Part shown: one piece after another, positions 50,834 through 60,123 of the stretch
Layout: each line of letters starts with the position of its first letter
How positions within the stretch are numbered: position 1 is the first letter of the stretch
Assembly (NCBI GenBank): GCA_033762375.1
Contig: JANRLQ010000023.1
Span: 1-64,000, forward strand
DNA length: 64,000 bases
Source: RDXT01 sp033762375
GTDB taxonomy: Bacteria > Bacteroidota > Bacteroidia > J057
Direction of reading: 5' to 3'
Program-made: the position numbers and the translations under genes
The notes under the pieces: generated by a model
Database searches by the model: none
What the model saw: only the letters and a program-made list of their open reading frames with translations
Told to the model about the DNA's origin: nothing

Positions 50834-51428
50834 AACTATTGGATACATCATCCTTCTGTACGAGAGCGGAGAACTTTCCGTTTTGCTCCAGCGAAAAATT
50901 TTCCAGATTCAGCGCGATATCATGCTTAAAAGTATAACCCCGGCCGTGCATTTTATACAGCGTCTCCTTGGCACTCCAGATCATCAGAAACAATTCCTTG
51001 CTCTCCTGTGCATGATACCAGGCCAACTCCTGCTCGTTCATAAACAGAAAACGAGTCCGGGTGTTGCGGTTCCGGTGACGATACTCAATATCTATCCCCA
51101 CCTCATACAACTGCGACGCAATGGCGGCTGAGTACTCCGTAGAGTGGGTATAGGAGATAAAATGTGAGTGGTCGGAGAGGTAGGGTTTACCGGTCTGGGT
51201 ATTAAGCGACTCGACCAGGACGCGGTCTGAGATTTTGATCAACTCCTTCAGGCAGAGCCTGCTCGACAACCACTCGAGGCGTTTCTGCGGATGGACAATG
51301 GCTGCCAGGCGGGCCCACTCGTGCTGGTAGAGTTTGACCCGCTCCAAAAAATACAATTCATCTTCCTCAATTTTCCAGGTTCCGACAGACACCCCCGGAA
51401 GATTGCTCATCAGTGGAATATAAGGCAT
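50775..51428 (-). CDS. 4'-phosphopantetheinyl transferase
   Basis: Attaches the 4'-phosphopantetheine arm of CoA to carrier proteins. The 217-residue protein has the Sfp/AcpT-type motifs: LSSRLCLKELI, HFISYTHSTEYSAAIAS (P2-like), VGIDIEYRHRN (Mg-binding Asp) and IWSAKETLYKMHGRG (W-x-x-K-E-x-x-x-K). It could activate acyl carrier proteins of fatty acid or polyketide synthesis. Overlap with the downstream tlpA-like gene suggests co-transcription. Confidence 0.9.
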   Translation of the reverse strand: MPYIPLMSNLPGVSVGTWKIEEDELYFLERVKLYQHEWARLAAIVHPQKRLEWLSSRLCLKELIKISDRVLVESLNTQTGKPYLSDHSHFISYTHSTEYSAAIASQLYEVGIDIEYRHRNRNTRTRFLFMNEQELAWYHAQESKELFLMIWSAKETLYKMHGRGYTFKHDIALNLENFSLEQNGKFSALVQKDDVSNSYEVSYHLHPDFILTYCARM

Positions 51429-51638
51429 ACAAACAGGAAATTCGGTATCAATACATGAATATACCTATAATTATCCTACCTGCCAACAAGCAAATGCAGG
51501 AAGAATGGTTTGGACAGGCAAAAAGTATCCCGCTGAGGCCTGATGGATACCCTGGCCGGATTTTGGGGCTCAGCCATTGACAGCCTGATGAAAAAAATGT
51601 ATGTTAACCTACTAAATGACAGACGATCATGGGCGCTC

Positions 51639-52220
51639 ATGCACTTCATACCTACTACCCTGGAGACGTATCTGGCCATGGAAGCAGGCTCGGATACCCG
51701 GTACGAATATTATGACGGCCTGATCGTGGCTATGGCTGTCGGGAGCCCCCGACACAGCAAAATCGCCATGAACATCGGGGCTGCCTTACACGCAGCCCTT
51801 CGTGCATCCGGAAAGTCGTGTGATGTATTTACCAGTGATGCCAAAGTCTCAATCCGTCCGGGAGGTATCCGGGTTTATCCTGATGTTTCAGTAGTATGTG
51901 GCCCAGTGGAGCCAGACCCACATGAACCTCGTGCGATGACCAATCCCGTGCTGATTGTAGATGTGCTGTCTGAGGCTACCGAACTGCATGACCGCAGCAC
52001 AAAGTTTGCTGCCTATCGCCAGCTCACCACTTTGCATGAGTATGTACTGGTAAGTCAGGACAAGGCACTGGTTGAGGTGTTTTCGCGGACGCCGGAGGGC
52101 ATCTGGCAGTTTCAGGTTGTCACAGGAGCTGGTACGGTGAGACTACCGGGATTAGAGATGTCCCTGCCCTTATCAGACGTGTACTACCGGGTAGATTTTA
52201 CAGAGACGTCTGTCAGTTGA
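51639..52220 (+). CDS. Uma2 family nuclease-like protein (second copy)
   Basis: DUF820 protein of 193 residues from ATG 51639; longer upstream starts give no family-like sequence. Landmarks: LEAYLAME-type start TLETYLAMEAGSDTRYEYYDGLIVAM, SPRHSKIAMNI, GGIRVYPDVSVVCG (catalytic Asp), VLIVDVLSEATELHDRSTKFAAYR (here D-V-L instead of E-V-L) and LHEYVLVSQD. It differs strongly from the 27049 copy, so the two are separate lineages rather than a recent duplication. Confidence 0.85.
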   Translation: MHFIPTTLETYLAMEAGSDTRYEYYDGLIVAMAVGSPRHSKIAMNIGAALHAALRASGKSCDVFTSDAKVSIRPGGIRVYPDVSVVCGPVEPDPHEPRAMTNPVLIVDVLSEATELHDRSTKFAAYRQLTTLHEYVLVSQDKALVEVFSRTPEGIWQFQVVTGAGTVRLPGLEMSLPLSDVYYRVDFTETSVS

Positions 52221-52343
52221 GCGCAAGGCCAGCCAGACCGCATACCGGGATTGATCCTGCCAAATATCATTTTAATCTTGCAGGGAGTCTGGTTATATTC
52301 GCCCCCCATAGGTCCCGGGCGGGCCGCAAACCAGCTTCAGCGC

Positions 52344-53354
52344 ATGAGCCAGCGAGATTGGAAAGAACAAATGCCGCAAATCACAGAGCGGCTCACACAA
52401 CTGGAAGAAAAATACGCTGGTCTCGGCCAGGATATGCTCTCCTATCTGGAAGGGTTATATTACTCCAACGGACTGACATACTGGGACTATATCCACCTGG
52501 ACAGCCTGCTCGGCTTACAGGTACCCCGGACGCCATTTCAGGACGAGGTTATTTTTATTGCCTATCATCAGATCACGGAGCTGTACTTCAAGCTGGTCAA
52601 GCTGGAGCTGGAGCGCCTTACCTTGGACCAGGGAGAAGCCAGCGAGTATCTGCAGGCCGCAGACTGGCTCAAGCGTATCGGCAGGGCTACGCATTACTTT
52701 GAGTTGTTGTGCGACAGCTTTGACATTATGCTTTCTGGCATGGACCCGGTGGAGCTGCGAAAATTCCGGATGGCCCTGCTGCCAGCCAGCGGATTCCAGT
52801 CCGTACAGTTCCGGCATATTGAGATCATGAGCACAAGCCTGGACAACCTGAGCCGCCCTGCCCCCCAGACAGCTGAGGACGAGTCCACCCCGATCGAGGA
52901 CCTTTATGCCCATATCTACTGGAAACAGGGCGGCATAGACCTGGAGACAGGTCGCAAAACATTGACACTCAGAGAGTTTGAGGCAAAGTACGATGACAGC
53001 CTGATCCAGATGTTGTACAAATACCAGACCCGGAACCTGTACTACCTCTTCAGCCAGGCACCTGAGCGTGTACGCCAGGATCCGGCAGTACATGAGGCAC
53101 TGCGGGCGTATGACCAGATTGTCAATGTATTCTGGAAACTCAGTCACCTCTCTGCAGCAGCCCGGCACCTGGTCTCCGGCGGGCAGGACATTGAGGCTAC
53201 CGGCGGGACCAACTGGCGTACCTTTTTGCCTCCGAAGTTTCAGCGGATCGTGTTTTTTCCCTCCCGCTGGTCAGATGAGGAGCTCGAAGACTGGGGCAAG
53301 TCGGCGGTCATTCGCCAGTTTCAGTCCCGTATAGCCGGGGAGTGGCGCAAGTAA
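52344..53354 (+). CDS. Tryptophan 2,3-dioxygenase
   Basis: Heme dioxygenase that opens the indole ring of tryptophan to N-formylkynurenine. The 336-residue protein has family motifs LTYWDYIHLDSLLGLQ, DEVIFIAYHQITELYFKLVKLELE (active-site His in AYHQ), PASGFQSVQFRHIE, and VFWKLSHLSAAARHLVSGGQDIEATGGTNWRTFLPP, with a likely proximal His and the GTGG-like substrate loop. It is a Bacteroidota-type variant, longer than the proteobacterial enzyme. The other kynurenine-pathway genes are not nearby. Confidence 0.9.
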   Translation: MSQRDWKEQMPQITERLTQLEEKYAGLGQDMLSYLEGLYYSNGLTYWDYIHLDSLLGLQVPRTPFQDEVIFIAYHQITELYFKLVKLELERLTLDQGEASEYLQAADWLKRIGRATHYFELLCDSFDIMLSGMDPVELRKFRMALLPASGFQSVQFRHIEIMSTSLDNLSRPAPQTAEDESTPIEDLYAHIYWKQGGIDLETGRKTLTLREFEAKYDDSLIQMLYKYQTRNLYYLFSQAPERVRQDPAVHEALRAYDQIVNVFWKLSHLSAAARHLVSGGQDIEATGGTNWRTFLPPKFQRIVFFPSRWSDEELEDWGKSAVIRQFQSRIAGEWRK

Positions 53355-53416
53355 GCCAGTGGATCCGCACAATATTCGATGTATATTCCCTTCTGGTATC
53401 CGATTAATATTTTCCC

Positions 53417-54313
53417 TTGTCGCGTCATATTTGGCTTTCGCACGTAGCACTCCTGGTCACAGCCATTGTCTACAGTCTCAACTATTTTGTAGCGCAGGAC
53501 TTGTTTGAGCAGATGGGACCGCTGGGCGTAGTGGCCTTGCGCTGTGTCGCCGGTACCTTGTTTTTTACGGTCTATAATGCCTGGTTTATACGCGAAAAGA
53601 TCCAGGACCGCCGTGATTATCTGCGGCTGGCCTTAGCGGGTGTGCTGGGCGTGGCGATCAACCAGTTGTTTTTTCTCTGGGGGCTCTCCAAGACATTTGC
53701 AGTGAATGCAGCTGTGCTGATGCCCATCACCCCGGTATTTGTATTTCTGGTAGCCTGGATCGCAGGGGCAGAGCGCCTGACCAGGCTCAAAACAGTCGGC
53801 ATGCTCCTGGCATTTGTGGGTGCTGTATGGCTCTCGCGGGGGGACCGTATCATTCAGGTGACACCTGAGACCATCACAGGGGATATCCTTATTGTCCTGA
53901 ATGCCCTTTCGTATGGGAGTTATCTGGTGTATGTGCGTCCGCTGGTCCGGAAATATCATGCATTCACCATCCTGCAGTGGGTGTTTATCGCGGGCACCCT
54001 CATCAACCTCCCCATCGGCCTGCCAGAACTGCTCCAGACAGACTGGGCTGCCATATCGGCAGTCAATTATGGCCGTCTGGTATTTATTCTCCTGCTGGTC
54101 ACCATCGGTGCTTATGCCCTCAATGGATATGCCCTGACGCATCTCCCGGCCACAGTCGTGGGGGTATATATTTATCTCCAGCCGATAATGGCGGCCATTT
54201 TGTCTGTCACCTGGCGGGGATCGTTTATGTCAGGCACACGTTTGGCCTGTATATTGCTGATACTGACAGGGGTATTTGCTGTGACCTGGCGTGGAAAAGA
54301 AAATCCGGCCTGA
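53417..54313 (+). CDS. EamA/DMT-family transporter
   Basis: Ten-helix drug/metabolite transporter of 298 residues built from two EamA repeats (VALLVTAIVYSLNYFVAQDLF ... ; ITGDILIVLNALSYGSYLVYVRPLV ...). Conserved pieces include GVVALRCVAGTLFF, AVNAAVLMPITPVFVFLVAWIAGAERL and LPATVVGVYIYLQPIMAAIL. The start is TTG at 53417: an in-frame stop lies at 53405-53407 and no ATG or GTG comes before a conserved helix. Substrate unknown. Confidence 0.87.
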   Translation: MSRHIWLSHVALLVTAIVYSLNYFVAQDLFEQMGPLGVVALRCVAGTLFFTVYNAWFIREKIQDRRDYLRLALAGVLGVAINQLFFLWGLSKTFAVNAAVLMPITPVFVFLVAWIAGAERLTRLKTVGMLLAFVGAVWLSRGDRIIQVTPETITGDILIVLNALSYGSYLVYVRPLVRKYHAFTILQWVFIAGTLINLPIGLPELLQTDWAAISAVNYGRLVFILLLVTIGAYALNGYALTHLPATVVGVYIYLQPIMAAILSVTWRGSFMSGTRLACILLILTGVFAVTWRGKENPA

Positions 54314-54339
54314 ATAGTAAATATGTCCTGATTATCTCT

Positions 54340-54347
54340 TATATTTG
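54340..54347 (+). promoter_or_regulatory. -7 element TATATTTG of the TPR gene
   Basis: Perfect TAnnTTTG, 34 bp before ATG 54381. No TTG box at 20 nt. Confidence 0.5.
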
Positions 54348-54380
54348 TAATAGGGAAAGACGTACTTGTGTCTGATGTAG

Positions 54381-55823
54381 ATGTATGCCTTTTCCCGGCT
54401 GCAACAACGTATGCTGGAAGAATTTGAGTTTAATGAGTTTGAAGAACACCGCGCACGCGATAGTGCACGGGAGTTCGAGCGAATGCTCCATAACCAGGAG
54501 TATCGGTTTATTGACCTCATTAAAGTGGATGAAATCTACCATTATTACGTGCGCACCAATGAGCTCTCCAAAGCTCAGGAACTCGTCCGGTACGCGATCC
54601 ACAGTTTCCCCTCCAGCAGTGACCTCTACAGCAAACAAGCCCGCCTCGACTATGAGATGGGAAAATTTGAAGAGGCTCTCTCCCATATCGAAACAGCCCT
54701 GCATTATAGCCCCATGATGCCTGAGTATCTGATGTTTAAGGCAGATCTCCTGGCACGTATGGATCGTTATGATGAGGCCATGGCCCTGCTCGAAGGGCTG
54801 CAATATACCTTTGAACCCCGTGAAGAGGTCCTCATCCAAATGGGCAATGTCGCACAGATATGTGGCCATGTAGAGGACAGTGAACGGTACTACCGGCAGG
54901 CCCTGACCCTGGTACCGGCATTTGAGGACGCCCTGTTTGAGCTGGCTTTTTTGCTGGAGTCAGAAGATCGGACAGATGAGGCCCTGGTCTTGTACGAAAC
55001 ATACCTCGATGAGCGTCCCTACGCCGCGATGGTATGGCACAACCTGGGCCTGCTGTACCGCAAGCTCGGTAATTACGAAAAAGCCCTCGAAGCCTTTGAT
55101 TTTGCCCTGGCGATTGTCCCGGAGATGGCGCCTGCCTGGTTCAACCGGGGAGAGCTCCTCATGGACCAGGGCCGTATAGCAGAGGCTGTGCAGGCCTTTA
55201 TCGAAACCCACGCCATCAGCAGCCACGATCCGATGACCCAATACCGGATCGCTGAGTGTTTTGAGGCCCTGGAAATGTACCGGGATGCCATCCGCTTCTA
55301 CCGCAAGGCCGCTATTTCTGATCCGGACTATCTGGATGCGTATGTAGGTATCGGTTTTTGTCTGGAAAAGCTGGAGCAGTTTACGGAGGCGATTCATTAT
55401 TATCAGAAAGCGCACCGGATAGACAGCGAAAACGCGGAAATCAGCCTCGCCATTGCCACGTGTGAGTATCGTCTCGGCAATCATCACAGTGCATATCTTT
55501 TTCTGGGGCAGGCAATTGTGCTGGAACCGCAAGATGTCAATATCTGGCAGGACTGGGCCATGCTGCTGTTTGAGCATGACAATGTATCAGGGGCTATTTC
55601 TTTTTTGGAGGAAGGGATCAAAGCCAATCCCCGGGAAGCGGTCCTGTACTACCAGTGTGCTGCCTATTGTTACCTGAACCAGGCTTTTGACCAGGGTGCT
55701 ACCTACCTCGAAAATGCGTTGCTGCTGGATGTAGAGGCGCGCCACATCTTGTTTCAGATCGTCCCGGCGATCAGGCTTTTCCCGGGAGTGGAAGACCTGA
55801 TTCAGCACTACCGCAACCTGTAA
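54381..55823 (+). CDS. Cytoplasmic TPR-repeat protein
   Basis: All-helical protein of 480 residues with no signal peptide. After an acidic N-terminal helix (QQRMLEEFEFNEFEEHRARD), about eleven tetratricopeptide units follow, for example MVWHNLGLLYRKLGNYEKALEAFDFALAIVP, DAYVGIGFCLEKLEQFTEAIHYYQKAHRIDS and VLYYQCAAYCYLNQAFDQGATYLENALLLD. It is a protein-protein interaction scaffold; the partner is not evident. Compare the periplasmic TPR-CHAT protein near the start of the window, which is unrelated in sequence. Confidence 0.85.
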   Translation: MYAFSRLQQRMLEEFEFNEFEEHRARDSAREFERMLHNQEYRFIDLIKVDEIYHYYVRTNELSKAQELVRYAIHSFPSSSDLYSKQARLDYEMGKFEEALSHIETALHYSPMMPEYLMFKADLLARMDRYDEAMALLEGLQYTFEPREEVLIQMGNVAQICGHVEDSERYYRQALTLVPAFEDALFELAFLLESEDRTDEALVLYETYLDERPYAAMVWHNLGLLYRKLGNYEKALEAFDFALAIVPEMAPAWFNRGELLMDQGRIAEAVQAFIETHAISSHDPMTQYRIAECFEALEMYRDAIRFYRKAAISDPDYLDAYVGIGFCLEKLEQFTEAIHYYQKAHRIDSENAEISLAIATCEYRLGNHHSAYLFLGQAIVLEPQDVNIWQDWAMLLFEHDNVSGAISFLEEGIKANPREAVLYYQCAAYCYLNQAFDQGATYLENALLLDVEARHILFQIVPAIRLFPGVEDLIQHYRNL

Positions 55824-55883
55824 GCCGTACTTCGACTGCTGCTTCTATCGTTTTTTAGGTAATAGTGCCAGGAATACCCGCCC

Positions 55884-56378
55884 ATGAAAGAGGTGATAGC
55901 CAGGACATATTATGATACTCCAATCGGTGTGGTAGAGATTGCAGCTACTGAGACCGGCATCGTATCCCTGTTGTTTACGGACCGCACAGATGCCGAGCTC
56001 AATCCGGAGCACGAGCGCCTGCTCGGGTGTATTGAGCAGTTGGATGAGTATTTTGAGGGGCGGAGGACCGTATTTAACCTGTTTCTTGATTTTCAGGGGA
56101 CAGACTTCCAGCGTCGGGTCTGGATGGCCCTGCGGGATATTCCGCTCGGCAAGACGGCCAGCTACCTTGATGTCGCCAAGCGGGTGCAGTCACCCGAGGC
56201 CGTGCGTGCCGTAGGCAGTGCCTGCTCCCGCAACCAGCACTGGCTCATTGTGCCCTGCCACCGTGTCATTGGCACCGATGGCAAACTCACCGGATACGCC
56301 GGTGGCCTCAACCGCAAACAATGGCTGCTGGAGCACGAGTGGGGCATGCTGCATGGCCGGCAGGTGACGCTCTGGTGA
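55884..56378 (+). CDS. ogt: Methylated-DNA-protein-cysteine methyltransferase
   Basis: Suicide repair protein that transfers the alkyl group of O6-alkylguanine to its own cysteine. The 164-residue sequence has the catalytic PCHRV motif with C125, preceded by QHWLIV, the wing helix ALRDIPLGKTASYLDVAKRV, the arginine finger region VRAVGSACSRNQ, and the closing GKLTGYAGGLNRKQWLLEHE. There is no Ada N-terminal domain. Third alkylation-repair gene in the window. Confidence 0.95.
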   Translation: MKEVIARTYYDTPIGVVEIAATETGIVSLLFTDRTDAELNPEHERLLGCIEQLDEYFEGRRTVFNLFLDFQGTDFQRRVWMALRDIPLGKTASYLDVAKRVQSPEAVRAVGSACSRNQHWLIVPCHRVIGTDGKLTGYAGGLNRKQWLLEHEWGMLHGRQVTLW

Positions 56379-56409
56379 GCCTCTCCCATCTGACATAACA
56401 CCTTTATAT

Positions 56410-56445
56410 AACCCTAACGCCTGCCATCCGGCAGGCGTTAGGGTT
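56410..56445. terminator. Perfect 16-bp hairpin between convergent genes
   Basis: Left arm 56410-56425 (AACCCTAACGCCTGCC) and right arm 56430-56445 pair completely around ATCC. It lies between ogt and the convergent T9SS gene. No T-run; likely a bidirectional 3'-end signal. Confidence 0.7.
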
Positions 56446-56462
56446 GATACAGGCAGGATTCC

Positions 56463-58316
56463 TTATTCGTGGACCAGCTTGAATACCTGATGTATGCCTT
56501 CACCCCGCACCTCAACCAGGTATATGGCAGCAGGTAAGGTGCTGATATTGAGGCTTATGCTTTGGTTGCTCTCCCACACAGCACGCTGAAGCTCCTGGCC
56601 TGTCAGGCTCAGGATCCGGACGGTCAGGGGGCGGGCGAGCAGCGTGGGTGACGTTAGCGTCACATACGTATGCGCAGGATTGGGCGTAAGCTGGATGCCC
56701 ATGTTGAGAAGCGGATTGATCCCCGTGGCAGGTGTCACCGTGATGAGCACGGTATCACTGGCCGTACATCCGCTGGTATCGGTGACCGTCACAGAGATCG
56801 GGTGTACACCTGTGCCCAGGCTGGCGCCTGTCACAGAGATACTGGCACTCAGCTGGTTAGTGGACCAGAAGTACACGGCAAAAGTACCCGGAGAGAGGGT
56901 GACACTTTGCTGGGTGGTGATGAACTGGTCCGGACCCAGATCCGGGGCAGGCGGGGGGGATACCGTGATGGTGGCGGTAGCGGTATCAGTATTGCCGTTG
57001 CCGGAGGCGATCAGCGTGATGGTATAGGTGCCGGGCGTGGTATAGGCATGCTGGGGTACAGAGTCAGCAGAGGTAAATCCATCTCCAAAGTCCCAGGCAT
57101 ATTGAGTGGCATTAACAGAAAAGTTGGCTACCGGTACCGGAGCACCCGTGCAGGTCGCCGGAGGAACCACAGGCAGGGCCAGCACAGCCGTAGTGTCTAT
57201 GATGGTCACCGGAAAGGTCGCAGTATCACACTGGACCGGGTTACAGTTGGCATTACATACGATCAGGGTGACCTGGTATACGCCAGCTGCTGTATAAATT
57301 TTGGTAGGTGACTCCTGGGTGCTGGTAGTCCCGTCTCCAAATGACCAGGTGTAGTCTGTACCGTTATTGCTGAGGTTATTAAACCCGATCAGGGCTGTGC
57401 CGAGTACCGGATCGAGGATAGTGGCGGGTGGCAGGGGAAAAAACTGCGCCTGAGGAGGCAGACACTGCTGGATGTCCTCGTACCGGACTGTGGTGATGAT
57501 CTCCTGGCCCGCCAGGATATTGCCGGAGGCCTCCATGACCGGCTGCCCGGAGCCGGGTGTCCACCAGGCGTAGGTGACAGCACGTGTCAGCGGCAGGGCT
57601 GTGAGGTTGCCGTTTTGGACGAGGGTATCCCGCCGCTCAATGATGGTTTTGATCTTCAGGACATTGGGATAGGTCTGAAAAGGCGTCGTAAGGCTGCCCC
57701 AGCCCTCGACGGTATAGGTGCGGCGCTGGGAGGAGCGATAGCCGAGGTTGGTGCCTGTGGCACTGAGGTCCACGGCCCAGCGGCTCCGGGAGCTGTCCTG
57801 GTCCAGGTAGGTAAGCGGAAACCGGAGGACTGTGTCCGGTATCGTATATGCCACCGCATAGGGGACATTGACACCGCCCACACCTGCGCTCAGGCCCAGT
57901 ACCGTTGCATCCAGGGCGGTATTGGTCTTGCGGTAATGTGTGACAATATTTGAAAAGGAGATAAAACCCAGGTTCAGGTTGTCCAGGTCCTGGATGGCAA
58001 GGTCCGTCAGGTTGTTCCATTGGGTATTACAGGCAAAGGGGTTACCACCTCCAAACGCACAGGCGGCGAGATAGGTCAGGTAATACCCGGCGCTGTTGGG
58101 TGCCAGGACTTCCCGGCTGCTCTGGCTGGCGGGAGTCAGGGTGCTGTAATTCCACGTGAAGCCGGCACCTGTCTGTGAAAAATTGACACCCGTGAAGGTG
58201 CCTGTCTGGCTGTAGAGGTACGTGTCGCCAATGGCGGCGTAGTCGGCCGCGTTGTAGATGGCCTGTGCCCGGATGATCAGGGGCAGGAAGGCTAGCAAAA
58301 AGCAGAGATTTCGCAT
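56463..58316 (-). CDS. T9SS-secreted PKD-domain protein
   Basis: Secreted protein of 617 residues from ATG 58316, with signal MRNLCFLLAFLPLIIRAQA. About 270 residues without a named domain follow (YAAIGDTYLYSQTGTFTG...). Then two PKD domains with the typical core: NNGTDYTWSFGDGTTSTQESP and ATQYAWDFGDGFTSADSVP...TYTITLIASG. A further beta module (LGPDQFITTQQSVTLSPGTF...) leads to a T9SS type A sorting domain (LTPNPAHTYVTLTSP ... VRILSLTGQELQ ... LPAAIYLVEVRGEG). Exported and surface-attached; the target is unknown. Confidence 0.88.
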   Translation of the reverse strand: MRNLCFLLAFLPLIIRAQAIYNAADYAAIGDTYLYSQTGTFTGVNFSQTGAGFTWNYSTLTPASQSSREVLAPNSAGYYLTYLAACAFGGGNPFACNTQWNNLTDLAIQDLDNLNLGFISFSNIVTHYRKTNTALDATVLGLSAGVGGVNVPYAVAYTIPDTVLRFPLTYLDQDSSRSRWAVDLSATGTNLGYRSSQRRTYTVEGWGSLTTPFQTYPNVLKIKTIIERRDTLVQNGNLTALPLTRAVTYAWWTPGSGQPVMEASGNILAGQEIITTVRYEDIQQCLPPQAQFFPLPPATILDPVLGTALIGFNNLSNNGTDYTWSFGDGTTSTQESPTKIYTAAGVYQVTLIVCNANCNPVQCDTATFPVTIIDTTAVLALPVVPPATCTGAPVPVANFSVNATQYAWDFGDGFTSADSVPQHAYTTPGTYTITLIASGNGNTDTATATITVSPPPAPDLGPDQFITTQQSVTLSPGTFAVYFWSTNQLSASISVTGASLGTGVHPISVTVTDTSGCTASDTVLITVTPATGINPLLNMGIQLTPNPAHTYVTLTSPTLLARPLTVRILSLTGQELQRAVWESNQSISLNISTLPAAIYLVEVRGEGIHQVFKLVHE

Positions 58317-58337
58317 ATGACCGTGGGTTTGATACGT

Positions 58338-58345
58338 CAAAGGTA
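58338..58345 (-). promoter_or_regulatory. -7 element TACCTTTG of the PKD gene
   Basis: Perfect TAnnTTTG on the minus strand, 22 bp upstream of ATG 58316, giving a short leader. It supports that start over an in-frame ATG at 58409. Confidence 0.55.
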
Positions 58346-58546
58346 AAATAGTTGTGGCAGGGATGGGCATACTATTCAAGTAACAACGGATATTACGCGA
58401 CAAACGCATATCCTGTGCCTGTCAACAGACTGAAAAAAAATAGCTGGGGTTGTCTCTGCTGAGCATAACTCCTCAAAAGACCTCCGGGGGATTTTCGCAT
58501 CTGAATTTGTATTCGTAATTTGCCTGGTCTAACTGCATATCCATTC

Positions 58547-59575
58547 ATGAACAGTTCTCCTGATCAACTCCGGACCTGGCTTTCTACTCCCCGCCGTATT
58601 GCCATTACGACTCACCAGAAGCCGGACGCTGACGCGCTGGGTTCGTCGCTGGGACTGTATCATTATTTGGTGCAGGCAGGTCACAAGGTCAGCATCGTTT
58701 CGCCTACAGAGTACCCGGATTTTCTGAAGTGGATGCCGGGGCAGGCTGAAATAGTGGTAGGGCCTAATGATCCTGATGCCGCCAACTGGATTTTTGATGG
58801 GGCAGACCTGATTTTTTGCCTTGATTTTAATGCCCTCAGCCGGATCAACGAATTTGAAAAAGTCGTCCGCGACACAGAGGGGCGCAAGCTCATGATAGAT
58901 CACCACCTGGAGCCTGAGGCTTTTGCAGACTGGGCATACTGGGACATCACTGCATCCTCCACGGCAGAGCTGGTCTATCGCCTGATCTGTGAGCTGGGTG
59001 ACGAAGACAAAATCACCCTGCCGATGGCCGAGTGCCTCTACGCCGGGATCATGACCGATACAGGTTCTTTCCGCCACTCCAACACCTCGGCTGAGACCCA
59101 CCGTGTTACGGCCCGCCTCCTGGAGATCGGGGTACAGGCGCATATAATCCACGATGCATTGTTTGCCAATGCCTCAGTGGACCGGATTCGTTTCCTGGGA
59201 TATTGTCTCTCCAATTGTCTCCACGTGGTGCCAGAACTCAAGGTGGCGTATATCAAGCTGTCAAAAGAGGTTTTTCGGCAGTATAATGTAAAAACCGGAG
59301 ACACAGAGGGGCTGGTAAATTATGCATTGGGAATCAAGGACATACATCTCGGGGTGCTGATGTCGGCCCAGGATGACATGATCAAACTGAGTTTCCGGAG
59401 CCGGGATCAGTTTTCGTCCAACGACCTGGCCAAACATTTTGGGGGGGGCGGGCATTTTTATGCTGCCGGGGGCCGCAGCCAGGCCTCCATGGAAGAAACC
59501 GAAAAACGGCTCCTGGCGTTGCTGCAGGCGCCGGTACCCCAGCCAGTAGCAGAAGAAGAAACCGGCAACGGATGA
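58547..59575 (+). CDS. DHH/DHHA1 phosphoesterase, NrnA-like
   Basis: Bifunctional oligoribonuclease / 3'-phosphoadenosine phosphatase of the NrnA type, 342 residues from ATG 58547. Metal-binding motifs of the DHH domain: TTHQKPDADALGSSLGL, IFCLDFNALSR, LMIDHHLEP (the DHH motif) and IMTDTGSFRH. The C-terminal DHHA1 domain ends with FGGGGHFYAAGG. It degrades short RNA oligonucleotides left by RNases and pAp. The next gene begins within its stop (ATGA) or 50 bp downstream. Confidence 0.93.
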   Translation: MNSSPDQLRTWLSTPRRIAITTHQKPDADALGSSLGLYHYLVQAGHKVSIVSPTEYPDFLKWMPGQAEIVVGPNDPDAANWIFDGADLIFCLDFNALSRINEFEKVVRDTEGRKLMIDHHLEPEAFADWAYWDITASSTAELVYRLICELGDEDKITLPMAECLYAGIMTDTGSFRHSNTSAETHRVTARLLEIGVQAHIIHDALFANASVDRIRFLGYCLSNCLHVVPELKVAYIKLSKEVFRQYNVKTGDTEGLVNYALGIKDIHLGVLMSAQDDMIKLSFRSRDQFSSNDLAKHFGGGGHFYAAGGRSQASMEETEKRLLALLQAPVPQPVAEEETGNG

Positions 59576-59625
59576 TCGTATTACGGATGTATCAAAAAGT
59601 TCTATCCTCATTACCTCTTTTTCGC

Positions 59626-60123
59626 ATGCGTATCGTCTTTCAAATCCTCCTGTTAGGTGCTGCCGTACTGGTGCTGAGCAGCTGTCAGCAGGGCGGCTCA
59701 TCTGCACCAACCGCTGCACAGGCGCCATCAGCGCCAGCCGCTCCCCGTCAGCCAGAGATCAAACCGCCTTATCCGGTCACGGATTCGTCTCAGATTATAT
59801 ATTCGGGTGGAGTGGGTATCTATTATGTCGAAAAAGGTGCCGGTGCGATCCCCAAGCCCAATAGCATGGTCATGATCAACTATCATGGGATGCTGGAGGA
59901 CGGTACAGTATTTGACAGCTCATTTGAGCGTGGGAAAGTCGCAGACTTCAACCTGGGAAACCTCATCCAGGGCTGGCAGATCGGACTCACACAGGTACCT
60001 ACGGGGTCCAAAGTGAAGTTGTTTATCCCTGCCGAACTTGGGTACGGGGCTCAGGGTTCACCCCCTAAAATCCCCGGCAATGCCGATCTGGTATTTGATA
60101 TAGAACTTATTACTACCTACTGA
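59626..60123 (+). CDS. FKBP-type peptidyl-prolyl isomerase lipoprotein
   Basis: Periplasmic prolyl isomerase, 165 residues from ATG 59626, where the signal RIVFQILLLGAAVLVLSSC has a lipobox (LSSC). A further upstream ATG (59572) overlaps the nrnA stop but would place 18 polar residues before the signal. An A/P/S-rich linker follows the cysteine. The FKBP core is recognisable: MVMINYHGMLEDGTVFDSSFERG, FNLGNLIQGWQIGL, GSKVKLFIPAELGYGAQGSPPKIPGNADLVFDIEL. It would help fold outer-membrane or secreted proteins. Confidence 0.9.
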   Translation: MRIVFQILLLGAAVLVLSSCQQGGSSAPTAAQAPSAPAAPRQPEIKPPYPVTDSSQIIYSGGVGIYYVEKGAGAIPKPNSMVMINYHGMLEDGTVFDSSFERGKVADFNLGNLIQGWQIGLTQVPTGSKVKLFIPAELGYGAQGSPPKIPGNADLVFDIELITTY

